Assembly (NCBI RefSeq): GCF_001704415.2
Contig: NC_030811.1
Span: 72,558,069 to 72,622,068 of the forward strand
Origin: Capra hircus
Taxonomy: Eukaryota; Chordata; Mammalia; Artiodactyla; Bovidae
DNA length: 64,000 bases
Reading direction: 5' to 3'
Under the pieces are notes generated by a model that worked only from the letters and a program-made list of their open reading frames with translations, did no database searches and was not told where the DNA came from. Numbering within the stretch: position 1 is the stretch's first letter; every line of letters begins with the position of its first letter. This document shows positions 11,383 through 22,494 of the stretch, piece after piece. Both the position numbers and the translations under genes were made by a program.

Positions 11383-12538
11383 TGCCAACATCTGCTGGAT
11401 CATGAAAAAAGCAAGGGAATTAGAAAACAAAACTTCTACTTCTGCTTCACGGAGCATGCTAAAGCCTTTGACTGTTTGGGTCACACAGACTGTGTAAAAT
11501 TCTTAAAGAGATAGGAATACCAGACCACCTACCATCTTCTGAGAAAACTGTATGCAGGTCAAGAATCAATAGTTAGAACCGGACACAGAACAGACTAGTT
11601 CAAAAATGGGGAAGGAGTACATCAAGGCTGTATATTGCCACGCTGCTTATTTAACTTCTATGCAGAGTACATCATGAGAAATGCTGGGCTGGATGAATCC
11701 CAAGCTGAAATCAAGATTGCCGGGAGAAATATCAATAACCTCAGATATGCAGATGACACCATTCTAATGGTAGAAAGCAATGAGGAGCTGAAGACCCTCT
11801 TGATAAGATGAAAGAGGAGAGTGAAAAAGCTGGCTTTAAATTCAACATTCAAAAAATGAAGATCATGGCATCCAGCCCCATCACTTCATGGCAAATAAAT
11901 GGGGAAAAGGGGGAAACACTGACAGATTGTATTTTCTTGGGCTCCAAAATCACTGCAGATGGTGACTGCAGCCACGAAATTAAAAGACACTTGCTCCTTG
12001 GAAGAAAAGCTATGATAAACATAGACAACATATTAAAAAGCAGAGACATCACTTTGCCAGCAATGGTTCATATAGTCAAAGCTATGGTTTTTCCAGTAGT
12101 CATGTATGAATGTGAGAGTTGGACCACAAAGAAAGCTGAGCGCCAAAGAATTGATGTTTTTGAACTATGGTGCTGGAGAAGACTTTTGAGTGTCCCTCAG
12201 TCAAGAAGATCAAGTCAGTCAATCCTAAAGGAAATCAGCCCTGAATATTCATTGGAAGGACTGATGCTGAAGTTAAAGCTCCAATACACTGGCCACCTGA
12301 TGCGAAGAGGTGACTCATTGGACAAGACCCTAATTCTGGGAAAGACTGAGGGAAAGAGGAGAATGGGGCAGCTGAGGATGAGATGGTTGAATGGCATCAC
12401 TGACTCAATGGACATGAATTTGAGCAAACTCCAGGAAATAGTAAAGGACAAGGAAGCTTGGTGTGCTGCAGGTTACGGGGGCGGAAAGAGTTGGACATGA
12501 CTTAGCAACCGAACAACAACAACAAACATAAATACAAT
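11372..12538. repeat. 11-bp target-site duplication around BovB
   Basis: The sequence ataaatacaat occurs exactly at 11372-11382 and 12528-12538, bracketing the BovB copy. Joining the flanks restores continuous L1M ORF1-like sequence, which confirms that the BovB inserted into the older L1M. Confidence 0.9.
11383..12527 (+). mobile_element. BovB LINE, 5'-truncated, inserted in L1M
   Basis: Begins at TGCCAACATCTGCTGGATCATG and ends at the BovB terminus CAACCGAACAACAACAAC. Protein traces in order: KAFDCLGHTDC (ends 11514), the catalytic YADD at 11745-11756, and then a 230-residue frame at 11808-12500. That frame holds SKITADGDCSHEIKRHLLLGRK, WCWRRLLSVPQS, LQYTGHLMRR and WLNGITDSMDM. The catalytic box is preserved, unlike the other two large BovB copies here, but the frame is broken upstream and the 5' end is missing. 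Sharp 11-bp TSDs. Confidence 0.96.
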
Positions 12539-13795
12539 AAGCTCAATGAACCACAAACACTGGAAAGGTGTGGAAATCTACATCAAGGCATGCCATCATG
12601 AAATTGTTTCAATCCACAGATGAAGAGGAAATCTTAAAAGAAGCCAGAGGAAAAAGATAAAAATGGAAACAAATTTCTCATCAAAACCAATGTAATCTAG
12701 AATACATTGGAGCAACATTTTAAAAGTACCCAAAGAAAAAATCATTCTGATTTTGGATTACGCAAAGATTTTTTAGCTATAAGGCCAAAAGCATGATTCA
12801 TTAAAGGAAAAAAATAATTAGACTTCATCTAACTATGTACTTATGCTTTTTAAAACACTGTTAAGAGTATGGAATAAGACAGAGATTGGGAGAAAATATT
12901 TACAAATTATATATGTGATACAGAACTCATAACTGGAACATAGAAAGAACTCTCTAGACTCAATATCATGAAGATAATAAATAACACAATTAAAAGTGGA
13001 CAAAAAGATTTTAAAAGACATATTACTGACAATAATATATGAATGTCACATAAAAACTGTTCAATATCATAAGGGGAAATGCAAAGAACTATAAGATAGC
13101 TCTACACAGCAATTAGAATGTCAAAAATTATGATTGCCCTACCAAGTGTTAACTAGAATATGAAACAATTGGAACTCGTACACTGCTGATGGAATTATTT
13201 AAAAAGGCATGATCTCTTTGGACAACAGTCAGCAATTTCTCAAAAAGTTAAACATGCACCTGGTATATGACCCAGCCAATCTACTTTCATGTATTTTCCC
13301 AAAAGAGATCAAAGTCTATCTCCATGCAAAGAATGTTACATAAACATTCATAAATGCTTTGTTTATAATAGGCCAAATGTTTAAACAGCCCAAATGTTCT
13401 TTGACATGTTAATGGATAAACAATAAAGTAAAGGACTACTGTTACAGCAACAAGTATGAATTTAAAAATAATTATTCTGAGTGAAAGAAGGTGGATGTTC
13501 CTTTCTCAGAAAGAGTATGTCTTTATGATTTCATTTATATGATATTCTAGAAAATGCAAGATATCTATGATAATAGAAAGCAGACTAGTGATTCCCTAAG
13601 AATAGAGGATGGAAAGGTGTGGGATAGAGGGATAACTGAGAACCAGGAAATTTTTGGAGGTGGCAAATATGTTCCTTGCCTTGAAGTGGTAATGTGTACA
13701 TGGGTGTATCCACGTCAAAACCTATCAACTTGTAAACTATAAGTATGTGCAGTTCTGTGTACGTCAGTTATACCCCTTAAAGCTGTTTGTAAGGA
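12539..13795 (+). mobile_element. Old L1M fragment, ORF1 end joined to ORF2 end and 3' UTR
   Basis: The first part (12539-12725) resembles the end of L1M ORF1 (AGCTCAATGAACC, GAAATCTTAAAAGAAGCCAGAGG, TGGAGCAACAT). From about 12740 it matches the far end of ORF2 (AAAGATTTTTTAGCTATAAGGCC, GGGAGAAAATATTTAC) and then the 3' UTR through CAGTTATACCCC near 13775. Most of ORF2 is absent, so the copy carries an internal deletion near 12735. Heavily mutated; the 13554-13742 frame has no meaning. Confidence 0.8.
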
Positions 13796-14224
13796 ACTCA
13801 TGTTTACATATTCTGCTTCTTGACCTCCAGAGATATTAATACTATTTCAAACCTAGTTCTCCAGAATCTGCTGATTCTCTGAATCCTTAGTATTGTTTCA
13901 ATGAGTGAATTACACCATATATTAAGGATAAACATAATTAGGAGAAAGGGAAAACACTCTGGAAGTTATAATTTGTTGCAATTAGAGATGTATCATAGAT
14001 TTTGTAAGTGTGGTTCATAGATGGGATAAGCAACATATTATATGTTTGCTTTAAGCAAATCAGAACTGATGGCAGGTCTCAAATACTGAGTCCCAGTGAA
14101 CCCTTTACTTTGCCATTCATTAGTTACTTGTTTACTGGTTAGTTATTCTCTACCTCTTCCTACTTGGTCTGTTTTGATCATTTCTGCAGTTATAGTAGAA
14201 CTATAAACACCACAGAAGGTCCTC
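13796..14224. other. Unassigned interval
   Basis: About 430 bases, AT-rich, no recognised element or coding signal. Confidence 0.5.
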
Positions 14225-14235
14225 ATTAAATCTTT

Positions 14236-14517
14236 TTATAAAAATTTATTGGAGTATAGTTGATATATGGTATTGTGTTAGTTTCAGGTATACAGCAAAG
14301 TGAACCTGTTATACATATACATATATCCACTCTTTTTTAGATTCTTTTCCTGTCTAGGCCATTACAGAGTATTGAGTGGAGTTCCCTGTGCTACACAATA
14401 GGTCCTTATTAGTCATCGGTTTTATAATGTTAGTGCGTATATGTCAGTTCCAGTCTTCCAAATTATCCTCCCTCTGCCTTACCCCTAGTATCCATAGTTT
14501 GTTTTCTATTAAATCTT
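14236..14517 (-). mobile_element. Ruminant L1 3' end, antisense
   Basis: Contains the inverted L1 3' UTR signature TTATTGGAGTATAGTTGA, then TACAGCAAAGTGAAC, ATAGTTCCCTGTGCTA-like text and a pyrimidine-rich end. The 11-mer attaaatcttt flanks it at 14225-14235 and 14518-14528, an exact target-site duplication. Strongly 5'-truncated. Confidence 0.88.
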
Positions 14518-14814
14518 TATTAAGAGAATTATTGCATTTTACTGCTTCTGTATAGAATGTATATCTAGATATTCAACAATCCTAATGGTAAAGATCCTCA
14601 AGTCATCACAGTTTCACTGGTTTCAAGGTTTTCTAGTCTTTATGAAAATTTTAGGTTTTGTAACAATCACTACAAGGTAGCCCTAAAGCTTCGCTTCCTA
14701 GATCACACAGTGCCCCTCTTTCTCTGCCATGTTCACATCTACTGTACCTGAATGAGGAAGACTGCAATGTGATCGGTGTTTAAAAAGCCCAAATTCTTAA
14801 TTTTTTCCTAAGTC

Positions 14815-15205
14815 AGACAGAATTAAATCTGCATGAAGCTCCATCTGAAGGATCTTGATGCCAGCTATGATGTTGTGAGAGGGCCTGTAAGAAAGCCCAG
14901 AAAGGAGCTGTGAATGGCCTCTAGGAGTTGAAGTGGAATAAAAGCAGGTATTTCCTGATGCTAACCAATAATCAGAAAACAAAGACCTCAGTCCTACAAC
15001 TGTAAGGAACTGAATTCTGCCAAACCCAAATGAGCTCAGAAGAAGATCACTCCTTCCTCTGAGCCTCCAGATAAGGACCCAGCCTGCTGACACCCTGACT
15101 TCTGCCTGGTGAGACTCAGGGAAAGAACCCTGCCTGGGCTTTGGACCTGGATTGGGATAACAGAGTTTGTGATAGATTGTTATACAGGAGTAGAAACATG
15201 TGGTC
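14815..15205 (+). mobile_element. MaLR LTR relic, MLT1-type (solo)
   Basis: GGAACTGAATTCTGCCAAAC followed by GAGCCTCCAGATAAGGACCCAGCC, CTGACACCCTGACTTCTGCC and TGGTGAGACTCAGGG is the order found in MLT1 LTRs of the MaLR group. The end near 15205 (ATTGTTATACAGGAGTAGAAAC) corresponds to the LTR 3' end. No internal or coding region is attached. Subfamily not assigned; the 5' limit is uncertain. Confidence 0.62.
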
Positions 15206-15790
15206 ACAGAGATGTGTTTTCCTGTGGCAATATCAGCAGGGATTTAGGGGCAGTCACTGGAATCCAGAGGCAGGGTGTAGGCCATCTGTTTTGACTGGTG
15301 CAGACCTAGCAGGTGTAGTGGCTCTGGAGCCAACAGTTCTGCTGATCGCCCTCTTGCTTTTAGCTTTACCATCACGGGAGAGGTTGGAATCATCTGGCAG
15401 AATAACTGCTCTGCCGTGTTGTCCTGGAGTCTAAACCCAACTTATCCAGTCCTTCTAATGTTCCTCCTATTAAATCACTGCTTAAGCATAAGATAATTTC
15501 TGCTCTATGCTACTGAACCTTGACTATTATATCTCCAAATCTCTCCTACTTCTTAAATACAATGACATCTGTCAGCTTATTTAAATCTCTCAAGTATTGA
15601 CCACTGCTTACTTCTTAAACATCCTTCCTTTGGTTCTTAAGACATCTCACTGCCCTGGTTTCTCTTATATGTTCCCTCTACTAATTTTCATTCCACTTTG
15701 CTGGCTCCTTTTCATTTGACAAACATGCATTGAGCATGCTTGAAGACACTGTGTGTGCAAAGTACAGGAGTCCCACCAAGAACTGATCAT
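15206..15790. other. Unassigned interval
   Basis: About 585 bases without a recognised repeat. The short frame 15141-15434 lacks any domain and overlaps the LTR relic, so I do not regard it as a gene. Confidence 0.45.
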
Positions 15791-15794
15791 GGTA

Positions 15795-15992
15795 GGGACT
15801 TCCTTGGTGGTCCACTGGTTAAGAATCCATCTCCAATGCAGGGGATGTGGGTTCAGTCCCTGTTTGGGGAACTAAGACTGTGCATGTCTTGTGGCAACTA
15901 GGCCCATGTGCCACAACTAGAAAAAGTCCATACTCCACAATAAAGAGCCTGTGCACAGCAGTGAAGACCCAGTGGAGCCAAAATTAAAAAAA
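15795..15992 (+). mobile_element. CHR-2 type tRNA-derived SINE
   Basis: Starts GGGACTTCCTTGGTGGTCCA with the promoter-like GGTTCAGTCCCTG at about 15849, then GGGGAACTAAGACTG. It has a long 3' body (AATAAAGAGCCTGTGC) ending in AAAAAAAACACAC. This is the artiodactyl CHR/ART2 SINE plan. Confidence 0.88.
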
Positions 15993-16074
15993 ACACACAA
16001 AAATGATGATGGATCCTGTCCTCCAGGGACTTACCAATAAGTAAATTATAACTATACAAGGTGATAAAATCTAT

Positions 16075-16400
16075 AACGGAGAAGGGTAAAATATACTCTG
16101 GAAGCCCAAAGAAGAAACCATATCACTCCCGAGGTGGTCAGGGAGTTCTTCATAAGGATGATGGCACTGAGTGGAGTCCAGGAGGATGAGTAGACCTGTT
16201 TCAGACAAAGGAAGGAAAGGCATTCCTGACAGAAGGAACAGAGAAGGTGAAGGCATGGAACTTTGAAAATGTGACATTTTATAGGAGCAGCAATGAGTTT
16301 GCTGAGGCTGGTTTTCCGGGTGCAAATGTAAGGTTAGTAGAGAAGTAAAGTCAGGATTTGTATAAAAGGTGACATGTGGACTGGATCCTAAAATAGAGAA
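16075..16400 (-). mobile_element. L2 LINE 3'-region fragment, antisense
   Basis: Reads as the inverted L2 3' region: AGGTGGTCAGGGAGTTC, GGCATTCCTGACAGAAGGAACAGAG and GTGAAGGCATGG in the expected order. Strongly diverged. The 121-residue antisense frame over it (16071-16436) is incidental. Confidence 0.6.
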
Positions 16401-16434
16401 TTTATGGGTGATAGTTATTATACTAAAGTTCTTC

Positions 16435-16568
16435 AACTTTGATGATTACCCATTATATTCAAATAAAGTCTGAACTCTTCGGCTTGTTTAAAAAGGTCAT
16501 TGATTACCTGACTCACTCTTCAGTGTCAAACCAGTTTCCTCTCCCTTAACATCCAATCATTCATTTCT
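16435..16568 (+). mobile_element. L2 LINE fragment
   Basis: AATAAAGTCTGAACTCTTCGG and ATTACCTGACTCACTCTTCAG resemble the plus-strand L2 segment that precedes its 3' UTR. Short and diverged; opposite in orientation to the fragment on either side. Confidence 0.5.
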
Positions 16569-16582
16569 TTGCTCATTCATTT

Positions 16583-16914
16583 GTGCTATGCTTAGTTGCT
16601 CAGTCGTGTCTGACTCTTTTTGACCCCATGGATTGTAGCCTGCCAGGCTCATCTGTGCATGGGGATTCTCCAGGCAAGAATACTAGAGTGGATTTCTATG
16701 CCCTCCTCCAGGGAAATCTTCCCAACCCAGGGATCAAACCCAGGTCTCCCATATTGCAGGCAGATTCTTTATCATCTGAGCTACCAGGGAAGCCCAAGAA
16801 TACTGGAGTGAGTAGACTATCCTTTCTTCAGGGGGTCTTCTCACCTATGAATCAAATCAGGGTCTCCTGCATTGCAGGTGGATTCTTAACCAGCTGAGGT
16901 ACCAGGGAAGCCTA
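16583..16914 (-). mobile_element. Bov-tA dimeric SINE (one and a half units), antisense
   Basis: One complete antisense Bov-tA (16583-16794) is followed by a second tRNA-derived head plus part of the body (16795-16914). The join reads AAGCCCAAGAATACTGGAGTG. The same one-and-a-half arrangement, truncated, occurs at 46801-47018, so it is a recognised dimer form and not a chance tandem. Confidence 0.9.
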
Positions 16915-16927
16915 TCCATTTATTTTT

Positions 16928-17036
16928 TGGTCATGCCAAGCAACTTTCAGCATCTTAGTTCCCAGAAGAGGGATCAAACCTGGGACCTGGAATTGAAAAC
17001 ACCAGGTCTTAATCACTGGACCACCAGGGAACTCCC
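16928..17036 (-). mobile_element. CHR-2 type SINE, antisense
   Basis: The reverse complement starts GGGAGTTCCCTGGTGGTCCA and continues through a CCAGGTCCCAGGTTTGATCCC-like promoter region. Flanked by CCATTTATTTT (16917-16927) and TTCATTTATTTAG (17043-17055). It abuts the dimeric Bov-tA. Confidence 0.85.
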
Positions 17037-17059
17037 TATTCATTCATTTATTTAGTTGA

Positions 17060-18640
17060 GGGGACATTGGGCAGTTGAGGGGAGTGGATGGAGGAAGGAG
17101 GTGATGTGAGAGGCTCAGGTCATTGAAAGGACTTTGGCTTTTATTCTAGATGAGACGGAAAGTTGGTTGAGGGGCCTGATCTATTTTACATTTTAAAAGA
17201 ATCACCCTGACTACTCCCTGGAGAGTTGAATAGGGTGGGAGGAAGAGGGTAAGCAAGAAATAAATAAGGAAGTTATTTCCATAATGCAAAAATGACTATA
17301 GCTTAGACCAGAATGAAAGTGGTAGAGATCTTGAGAAGGGTTATGATTCTGTATATATTTTAAAGTGGAGATAATAGGATTTGCTGGTGGATTGAATGCA
17401 GGGTATGAGAAAAAAAATAGGGACCAAGAATGTTACCAAGGTTTTTGGCCTGAGCCACAAGATGCAGATAGTTTCAATTTGCATTAGAGATCATGGGAAG
17501 AGTAAGTTTTAGAGGAAATAGCAGGAGTTGTTTTTTTAGCATGCTGATTTTGAGATGTCCATCAGAGATCTAAGCTATGTTTTGAGTATGCAGTGGGATA
17601 TAGGTGTCTGGAGTTAGAGGAAATGTTCAGGTGGGACTCATGGGTGGTTTACTTGGTATTTAAAGCTTTGAGAAAAAATATATCTATGAGATTGGATGAG
17701 ATCACCTAGCAAGTAAGAGTACGTGGGGAAGAAAAGTACAAGGACTGAGCCCTGGGGGCTCTAGCTCTTAGAATTCTGGACGACGTGGAGAAACCAGCAA
17801 AGGAAACAGGAGGGTGTGGCCACTGAAGGAGGAGGGGTGATCTCAGGGGGTTGTCAAGCCCTGGAAACCAAGTGAAGAATGTGTTTCAAGGAGAGAGGGA
17901 TCAAATGGGTCAAGTGCTGATGGCAGGTCAAGTAGGATGCAAGGTCAAAGAAATGATCTTTTGGAATTTGCAGAGTGGAGATCATTGGCACAGGGCAAGG
18001 ACAGTTTCAGCAGCACTGGGGAGAAGCCTAATTGGAGTGGGTCAAACAGAGCTGGAGGAGAAGGGCTAGAGACAAGTGGATAAGGCTGTTCTTTCAAGGA
18101 GTTTTGTTACAAAATGAAGGAAAAATAGGCAGTGGTGGGGAAGGAAGGAAGTGGGGTCAAGAGAGGGCTTTTCTTCTTTCTAAGGTTGGAGAAATAACAG
18201 CCATTTTGTATTGTCCATTTTGCTGATGGCAGTGATGATGTGGGAGAGTGGGGGAGAATTGCTGGCAGCAGTGTCCTTGAGATAGAATTGCCTCAAGTTA
18301 AGTATCCAGAGAAGAATTGACTCAGAGAGGGATGACAGGTCACCCAAGAACCATGGGAAGAGGTGAGATGGTAGATGTGGTAGTGGGTGATTTTGCAAGT
18401 TCTCTATTCACTGGTTCCATTTTCCCAGTGCAATAGTAAGCAGAGGTATAAGATGAGAGAATAGTTGGAGGTCTGCAGAGAAAGGAGTTGGGAAGTAGTC
18501 ATCTAGAGGTATAATTGAGTAGCCCTGTGACCTTATCTGTGGTCAGTGTGCCTGAGGTTATCGTGTGTTTTTCTCCAGTCACATTGGGTGTTGATATGAA
18601 TAAGAGGTGAGTTCAATTAAACCTCTTGCAGTTTCCTACC
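17060..18640 (-). mobile_element. L2 LINE, reverse-transcriptase region, antisense
   Basis: About 1.6 kb follows the antisense L2 ORF2 order. It starts GGACTTTGGCTTTTATTCTAG, then ATCACCCTGACTACTCC, GTTTTTGGCCTGAGC and TTTGAGATGTCCATCAGAGA. It continues TATTTAAAGCTTTGAGA (the catalytic YADD neighbourhood), ACTGAGCCCTGGGGGC, AGTGGGGTCAAGAGAGGG and GTGTTTTTCTCCAG. L2 is a CR1-clade LINE fixed before placental radiation, so many frame breaks are expected and seen. The 17851-18069 and 18032-18226 plus frames are meaningless readings of the wrong strand. Confidence 0.82.
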
Positions 18641-18789
18641 CCTTTATCATTTCACAGACTGTTCCATCTGAAATGGAATGTCCTGGAATGTCCTCTTTAC
18701 CCTGTTTATTCATTTTTCAACTTGTAACTCAACTGCCACTTATTTAAGCCTACTTGGCAGAGTTAATTAATGACTCCCTTCTTGGAGCT

Positions 18790-18957
18790 ATTGTGGTACC
18801 CATGGATCTATTGTGATAGCTGCCATGTTATACTCATTTGTTTCTCTGTCTCCCTAGTTAGTTTGGCTTCTCCTTGAGGGTGTCAGCTCAGTAATCTGAA
18901 TTCCCAGTATTATATCTGGCTCATGGTTGGCATTCATAAATTGCCTATTGAATTGAA
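18790..18957 (+). mobile_element. L2 LINE 3' end
   Basis: Shows the L2 3' terminus order: CTCCTTGAGGGTGTCAGCTC, CCAGTATTATATCTGG and TTGGCATTCATAAATTGCC ending in TTGAATTGAATTC. Plus strand, opposite to the large L2 piece on its left. Confidence 0.55.
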
Positions 18958-19144
18958 TTCCATGGGGGAAATTAGCAGAAAAGAGTCAATAGGTAAGAGA
19001 GAGAGGCTCTGGAGATAGAAAGAAGGTGACATTTGGAACCAGGCTCAGCTGCTCTACAGGAGGGTAACTCCTGCTCCTGAGGATGAATAAGATAACTGCT
19101 GATGCAACTTTAGTGATGGTGTGAACTTGAAATGAAGCCTATGT

Positions 19145-19235
19145 AAATTGGGTCAATAATGTTCATTTCCGCGGAGTGTGCTTTGAGGATCAAATGACTT
19201 CATAGGTGTGGAAGAATTTTGTAAATGAACATGTA
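19145..19235 (-). mobile_element. MIR-like SINE fragment, antisense
   Basis: GCTTTGAGGATCAAATGACTTCATAGG preceded by an AATAATGTTCAT segment matches the antisense half of MIR. Short and diverged. Confidence 0.42.
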
Positions 19236-21742
19236 CTACACAACGTACACAATTTCTTACAACACTGTGTCATGGTAGTAGAAATGTATTAAATTTGTGC
19301 ATCTTATTAGCATATAGGCTATATAACGAAGTGGAGAATGAGTTAAAGATAGAAAGTATGATGATAGAATCTTCTTTTAGTCTTTCTACTCGGAAAAGTC
19401 TCTACAAAAGATAATCATCATGGTTTCTTTCAGTTACAGCTTGTTCCCATGTCACTCACTGTCTCTGAGCCAGAAACTCTGGCATGACCTACTTTGTCAG
19501 GCCAAGAGGTGTGTAGACAGCCAGACGTGCCAGTACATCTCTCAAGGAGCAGGAGGTGAGCCTGCTGATCTGACTGGTTGATGCCACAATGCACAAGTTC
19601 AGGACACGTCTGTGCTCAGGAAAGGCCAACCTTCTACAACATTCCAGCACTCGAGGGAATTTCCTAACGCATTGGCAATATTAACAATTCTAAAACAGTA
19701 CAGTGTTTAATCCTTAATGCTGACAGGAATTACTTTAACACAGGTTCTGATTTTATTGCTAATTATCTATTTGTTTTAGGCTTTCCTCAACTTTCATGTT
19801 TTTTAAAGCAGGGACCATATTTTATACTTTATATCCTTGGTCCACACATGCCCATTACTGTATTTTACAGGCACTCAATTTCCATCTGTTATAGATGGGG
19901 TTGTTTTAGTAAGTGGCCAGCAGCATTCATGTGACCAGATACAGACAGAACATGAAAAGGAAAATGAGGTTGGAGCTTTTCTACTATTAAAGCACATGTT
20001 GTTTACCCTGAAATTCTAGGAACACATGATGTCCTGAATAAATGACTGTGGGTACAGGACATTATAATTCAATCCCTTCTTCCCGTCAACTTAAAATGTC
20101 TTCCTGGCAGTTTATCTTTCTTTCACTCCCTTACTTTAAATAATTTACAGCTTTGCCTTTGGGCTACATATTCATGTGGGATTTAAACTCATAAAAGAAG
20201 AAGCTCTAGAGCTTTGTGTTTTGAGGCACATCAGGAAGGCCGCCTCTTTGCTGACTTTGTAGCATGGGTTGGGTTATGCTGTTATATTTCTGGGAGGACC
20301 TTCCAAGGTGCAAATATTACTGGAAAGAGTAGCATGTGTGTCCTTGATCAACTGTCAGTGTAGTTGCAGTAGAATTGATCCTATCAGTCACAGTAAGGAA
20401 TGAAAAACAAGACATTAGTTTTGATGAGAAAAGGCATCATAACATTCTAGGAACATGGAGTTATGCCCATAGAAAAGCAAAATAAGAGCATGAGACTGGG
20501 AACTCAAATGAAAAGTTATCTCTGAAGGCAGAATCGAGATGCCAGAACAAAGTGCAAAAGTAAAAGCTGTCTAATCTCTCGAGGTTGGAGAGTTTGCTCC
20601 AGGGGGAAGAAAACTCCTTCAGAATTAGGAGACAGATTGGTCAGGATTCTACAGGCTCCCCATGACCACACTTGGCTGTTACCTTTCAACTCTCTTGCAG
20701 GAATCCTTTCTACTTTCCCATGAACTTTTTGCCTCCCTCCTTCTTATTCCATCTGTTTATTCCCCGAGTACCACCCATTTTTCACTGAACTTTCTAGAAT
20801 CCTGTTCTTAGTCTTCTTTTTCACCCAGTTCCTGTCTCTAGGATGGACAGTTTCCGAGCTCTGGAACAGTTGGTCCAAAAACATAGCTTCAAAATTCCCT
20901 AATTTCCTAAGGCTGTGACTCACACAGCCTTACTTACAAGGTCCCTTTGGCAACTAACTTCTGTGACCACACCCTGGGCTCTGTCGCCATTCAGACATTC
21001 AACTCTGGAATCACCTAAATTCTCAGGAGAGCCACCCCTGACCAGGTGTCCCAGGTTCTTTCCCACAACTGCTCTTCTTCAGTCTGAGAGGGCCTTGTGG
21101 TCCTCACTCTCATTTTTCTCAATCTCTGTCCCTCACAGCTCCACTTCCCTTCTTTATTCAGTCTACACCCCATGGTGTGTCACTTTGCATCAGAGCCTCT
21201 CTCGTCCTCTGCCAAATCTGCCTTGCTGGACTTGAATCTGGGATGAATTCCACTCTCAGTCTCCTCCTGTCATACTCAACCCACTGAGCTGCTGGAGAGA
21301 ATCACGTAGTCTTTGAGGTCATTGCTACTGTCACTTTATTGTTCCAAGGTCAACTAGACCCTTAAGGCTCCTTGCCAGTCTTAAATAAATAATCTGGTCA
21401 CCTTCCTTTCCCACTCCTTACAGAAGTTATTCCAAATCTGTCATTTTCCTCAAAGTGTCTTTCTCACTTTTCCTTTGGGAAATGACTCTTATTTTGTGGA
21501 TAGCACTTAGATTATTGACACTTTCAAGTTTTTACTGAGCCCCCTACACCCACAACCTTCAACACCGTCCATTCTTCACTCCAGTCTACGAGGAAGAAAT
21601 GTTTCTTCTCCCACTTAGGACATTCATTCATTCATTCAACAGCCACTGAGAGTCCATCTTAATTAATACACTTCCACTATGCTATATATTGGAGATATTA
21701 GAGATGAAGATGTATACCCTACCAACAAGGAGGTTAAAATCA
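19236..21742. other. Unassigned interval
   Basis: About 2.5 kb that looks single copy. It includes a pyrimidine-rich plus-strand section at about 20640-21500 with a 106-residue frame (20915-21235). I see no domain, no start context and no splice pattern for that frame, so I do not call it a gene. Very diverged old repeats may be hidden here. Confidence 0.45.
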
Positions 21743-21754
21743 TGTTTAAGGGAG

Positions 21755-22030
21755 CTGCTGCTGCTGCTAAGTCACTTCAGTCGTGTCTGACTCTGTGCGA
21801 CCCCATAGATGGCAGCCTACCAGGCTCCCCGGTCCCTGGGATTCTCCAGGCAAGAACATTAGAGTGGGTTGCCATTTCCTTCTCCAATGCAGGAAAGTGA
21901 AAAGTGAAAGTGAAGTCACTCAGTCATGTCTGACTCTTAGCAACCCCATGGACTGCAGCCTACCAGGCTCCTCTGTCCATGGGATTTTCCAGGCAAGAGT
22001 ACTGGAATGGGTTGCCATTGCCTTCTCCAG
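21755..22030 (-). mobile_element. BOV-A2 SINE, antisense
   Basis: The reverse complement is a complete two-part BOV-A2 starting GGAGAAGGCAATGGCAACCC and ending in the CAG-repeat tail seen here as GCTGCTGCTGCTGC at 21755-21768. Flanking tgtttaagggag (21743-21754) and tgtaagggag (22031-22040) form a slightly diverged target-site duplication. Confidence 0.94.
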
Positions 22031-22100
22031 TGTAAGGGAGACAGACCTGTAAATGAATTACAATTCAGTGTACATTTTGGTGTAATGATAAAAACAAGCA

Positions 22101-22245
22101 TAGGGACTTCCCTGGCAATCCAGTGATTAAGACTCTGCACTTGGACTGTAAGTTCAATCCCTGGTCTGGGAGCTAAGATCTCATATGCCATGTGGTGTTG
22201 CCAAAAAGGAGAGAAAAAGAAAAGAAAAAAAAAAAAAAAAAAGAA
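22101..22245 (+). mobile_element. CHR-2 type SINE with long A tail
   Basis: GGGACTTCCCTGGCAATCCAG, the promoter-like GTTCAATCCCTGG, GGGAGCTAAGATC and then a GAAAAAGAAAAG plus poly(A) tail. A compact, well preserved copy. Confidence 0.9.
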
Positions 22246-22494
22246 ACAATCATTGATCATTTGAAAAGCATGAGGGGAAAACCACTTTTGTGAGGAGGTG
22301 ATGTGTCATGAGGGAGTTTTTGGATGGAGTGTTGCTTGAGCTAATCTGTAAAGAGTGAGTAAGTGTTAACTAAGCAAACTGGGGAGGGAAGTAGACAGCA
22401 GGGTCAAGGATTAGGGAGCAGAGACAAGAAAGACTGAGTAGACAAAGAGGATATGAGTAAAAGCTTGAAATTAAGTTATTCTCATTCTTCACTG

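Noticed and set aside
14797..15207. 136-codon minus-strand frame
   Set aside because: It overlaps an MLT1-type LTR relic read on the wrong strand.
16071..16436. 121-codon minus frame
   Set aside because: Lies over an L2 3'-region fragment. Its sequence matches repeat text and not a gene.
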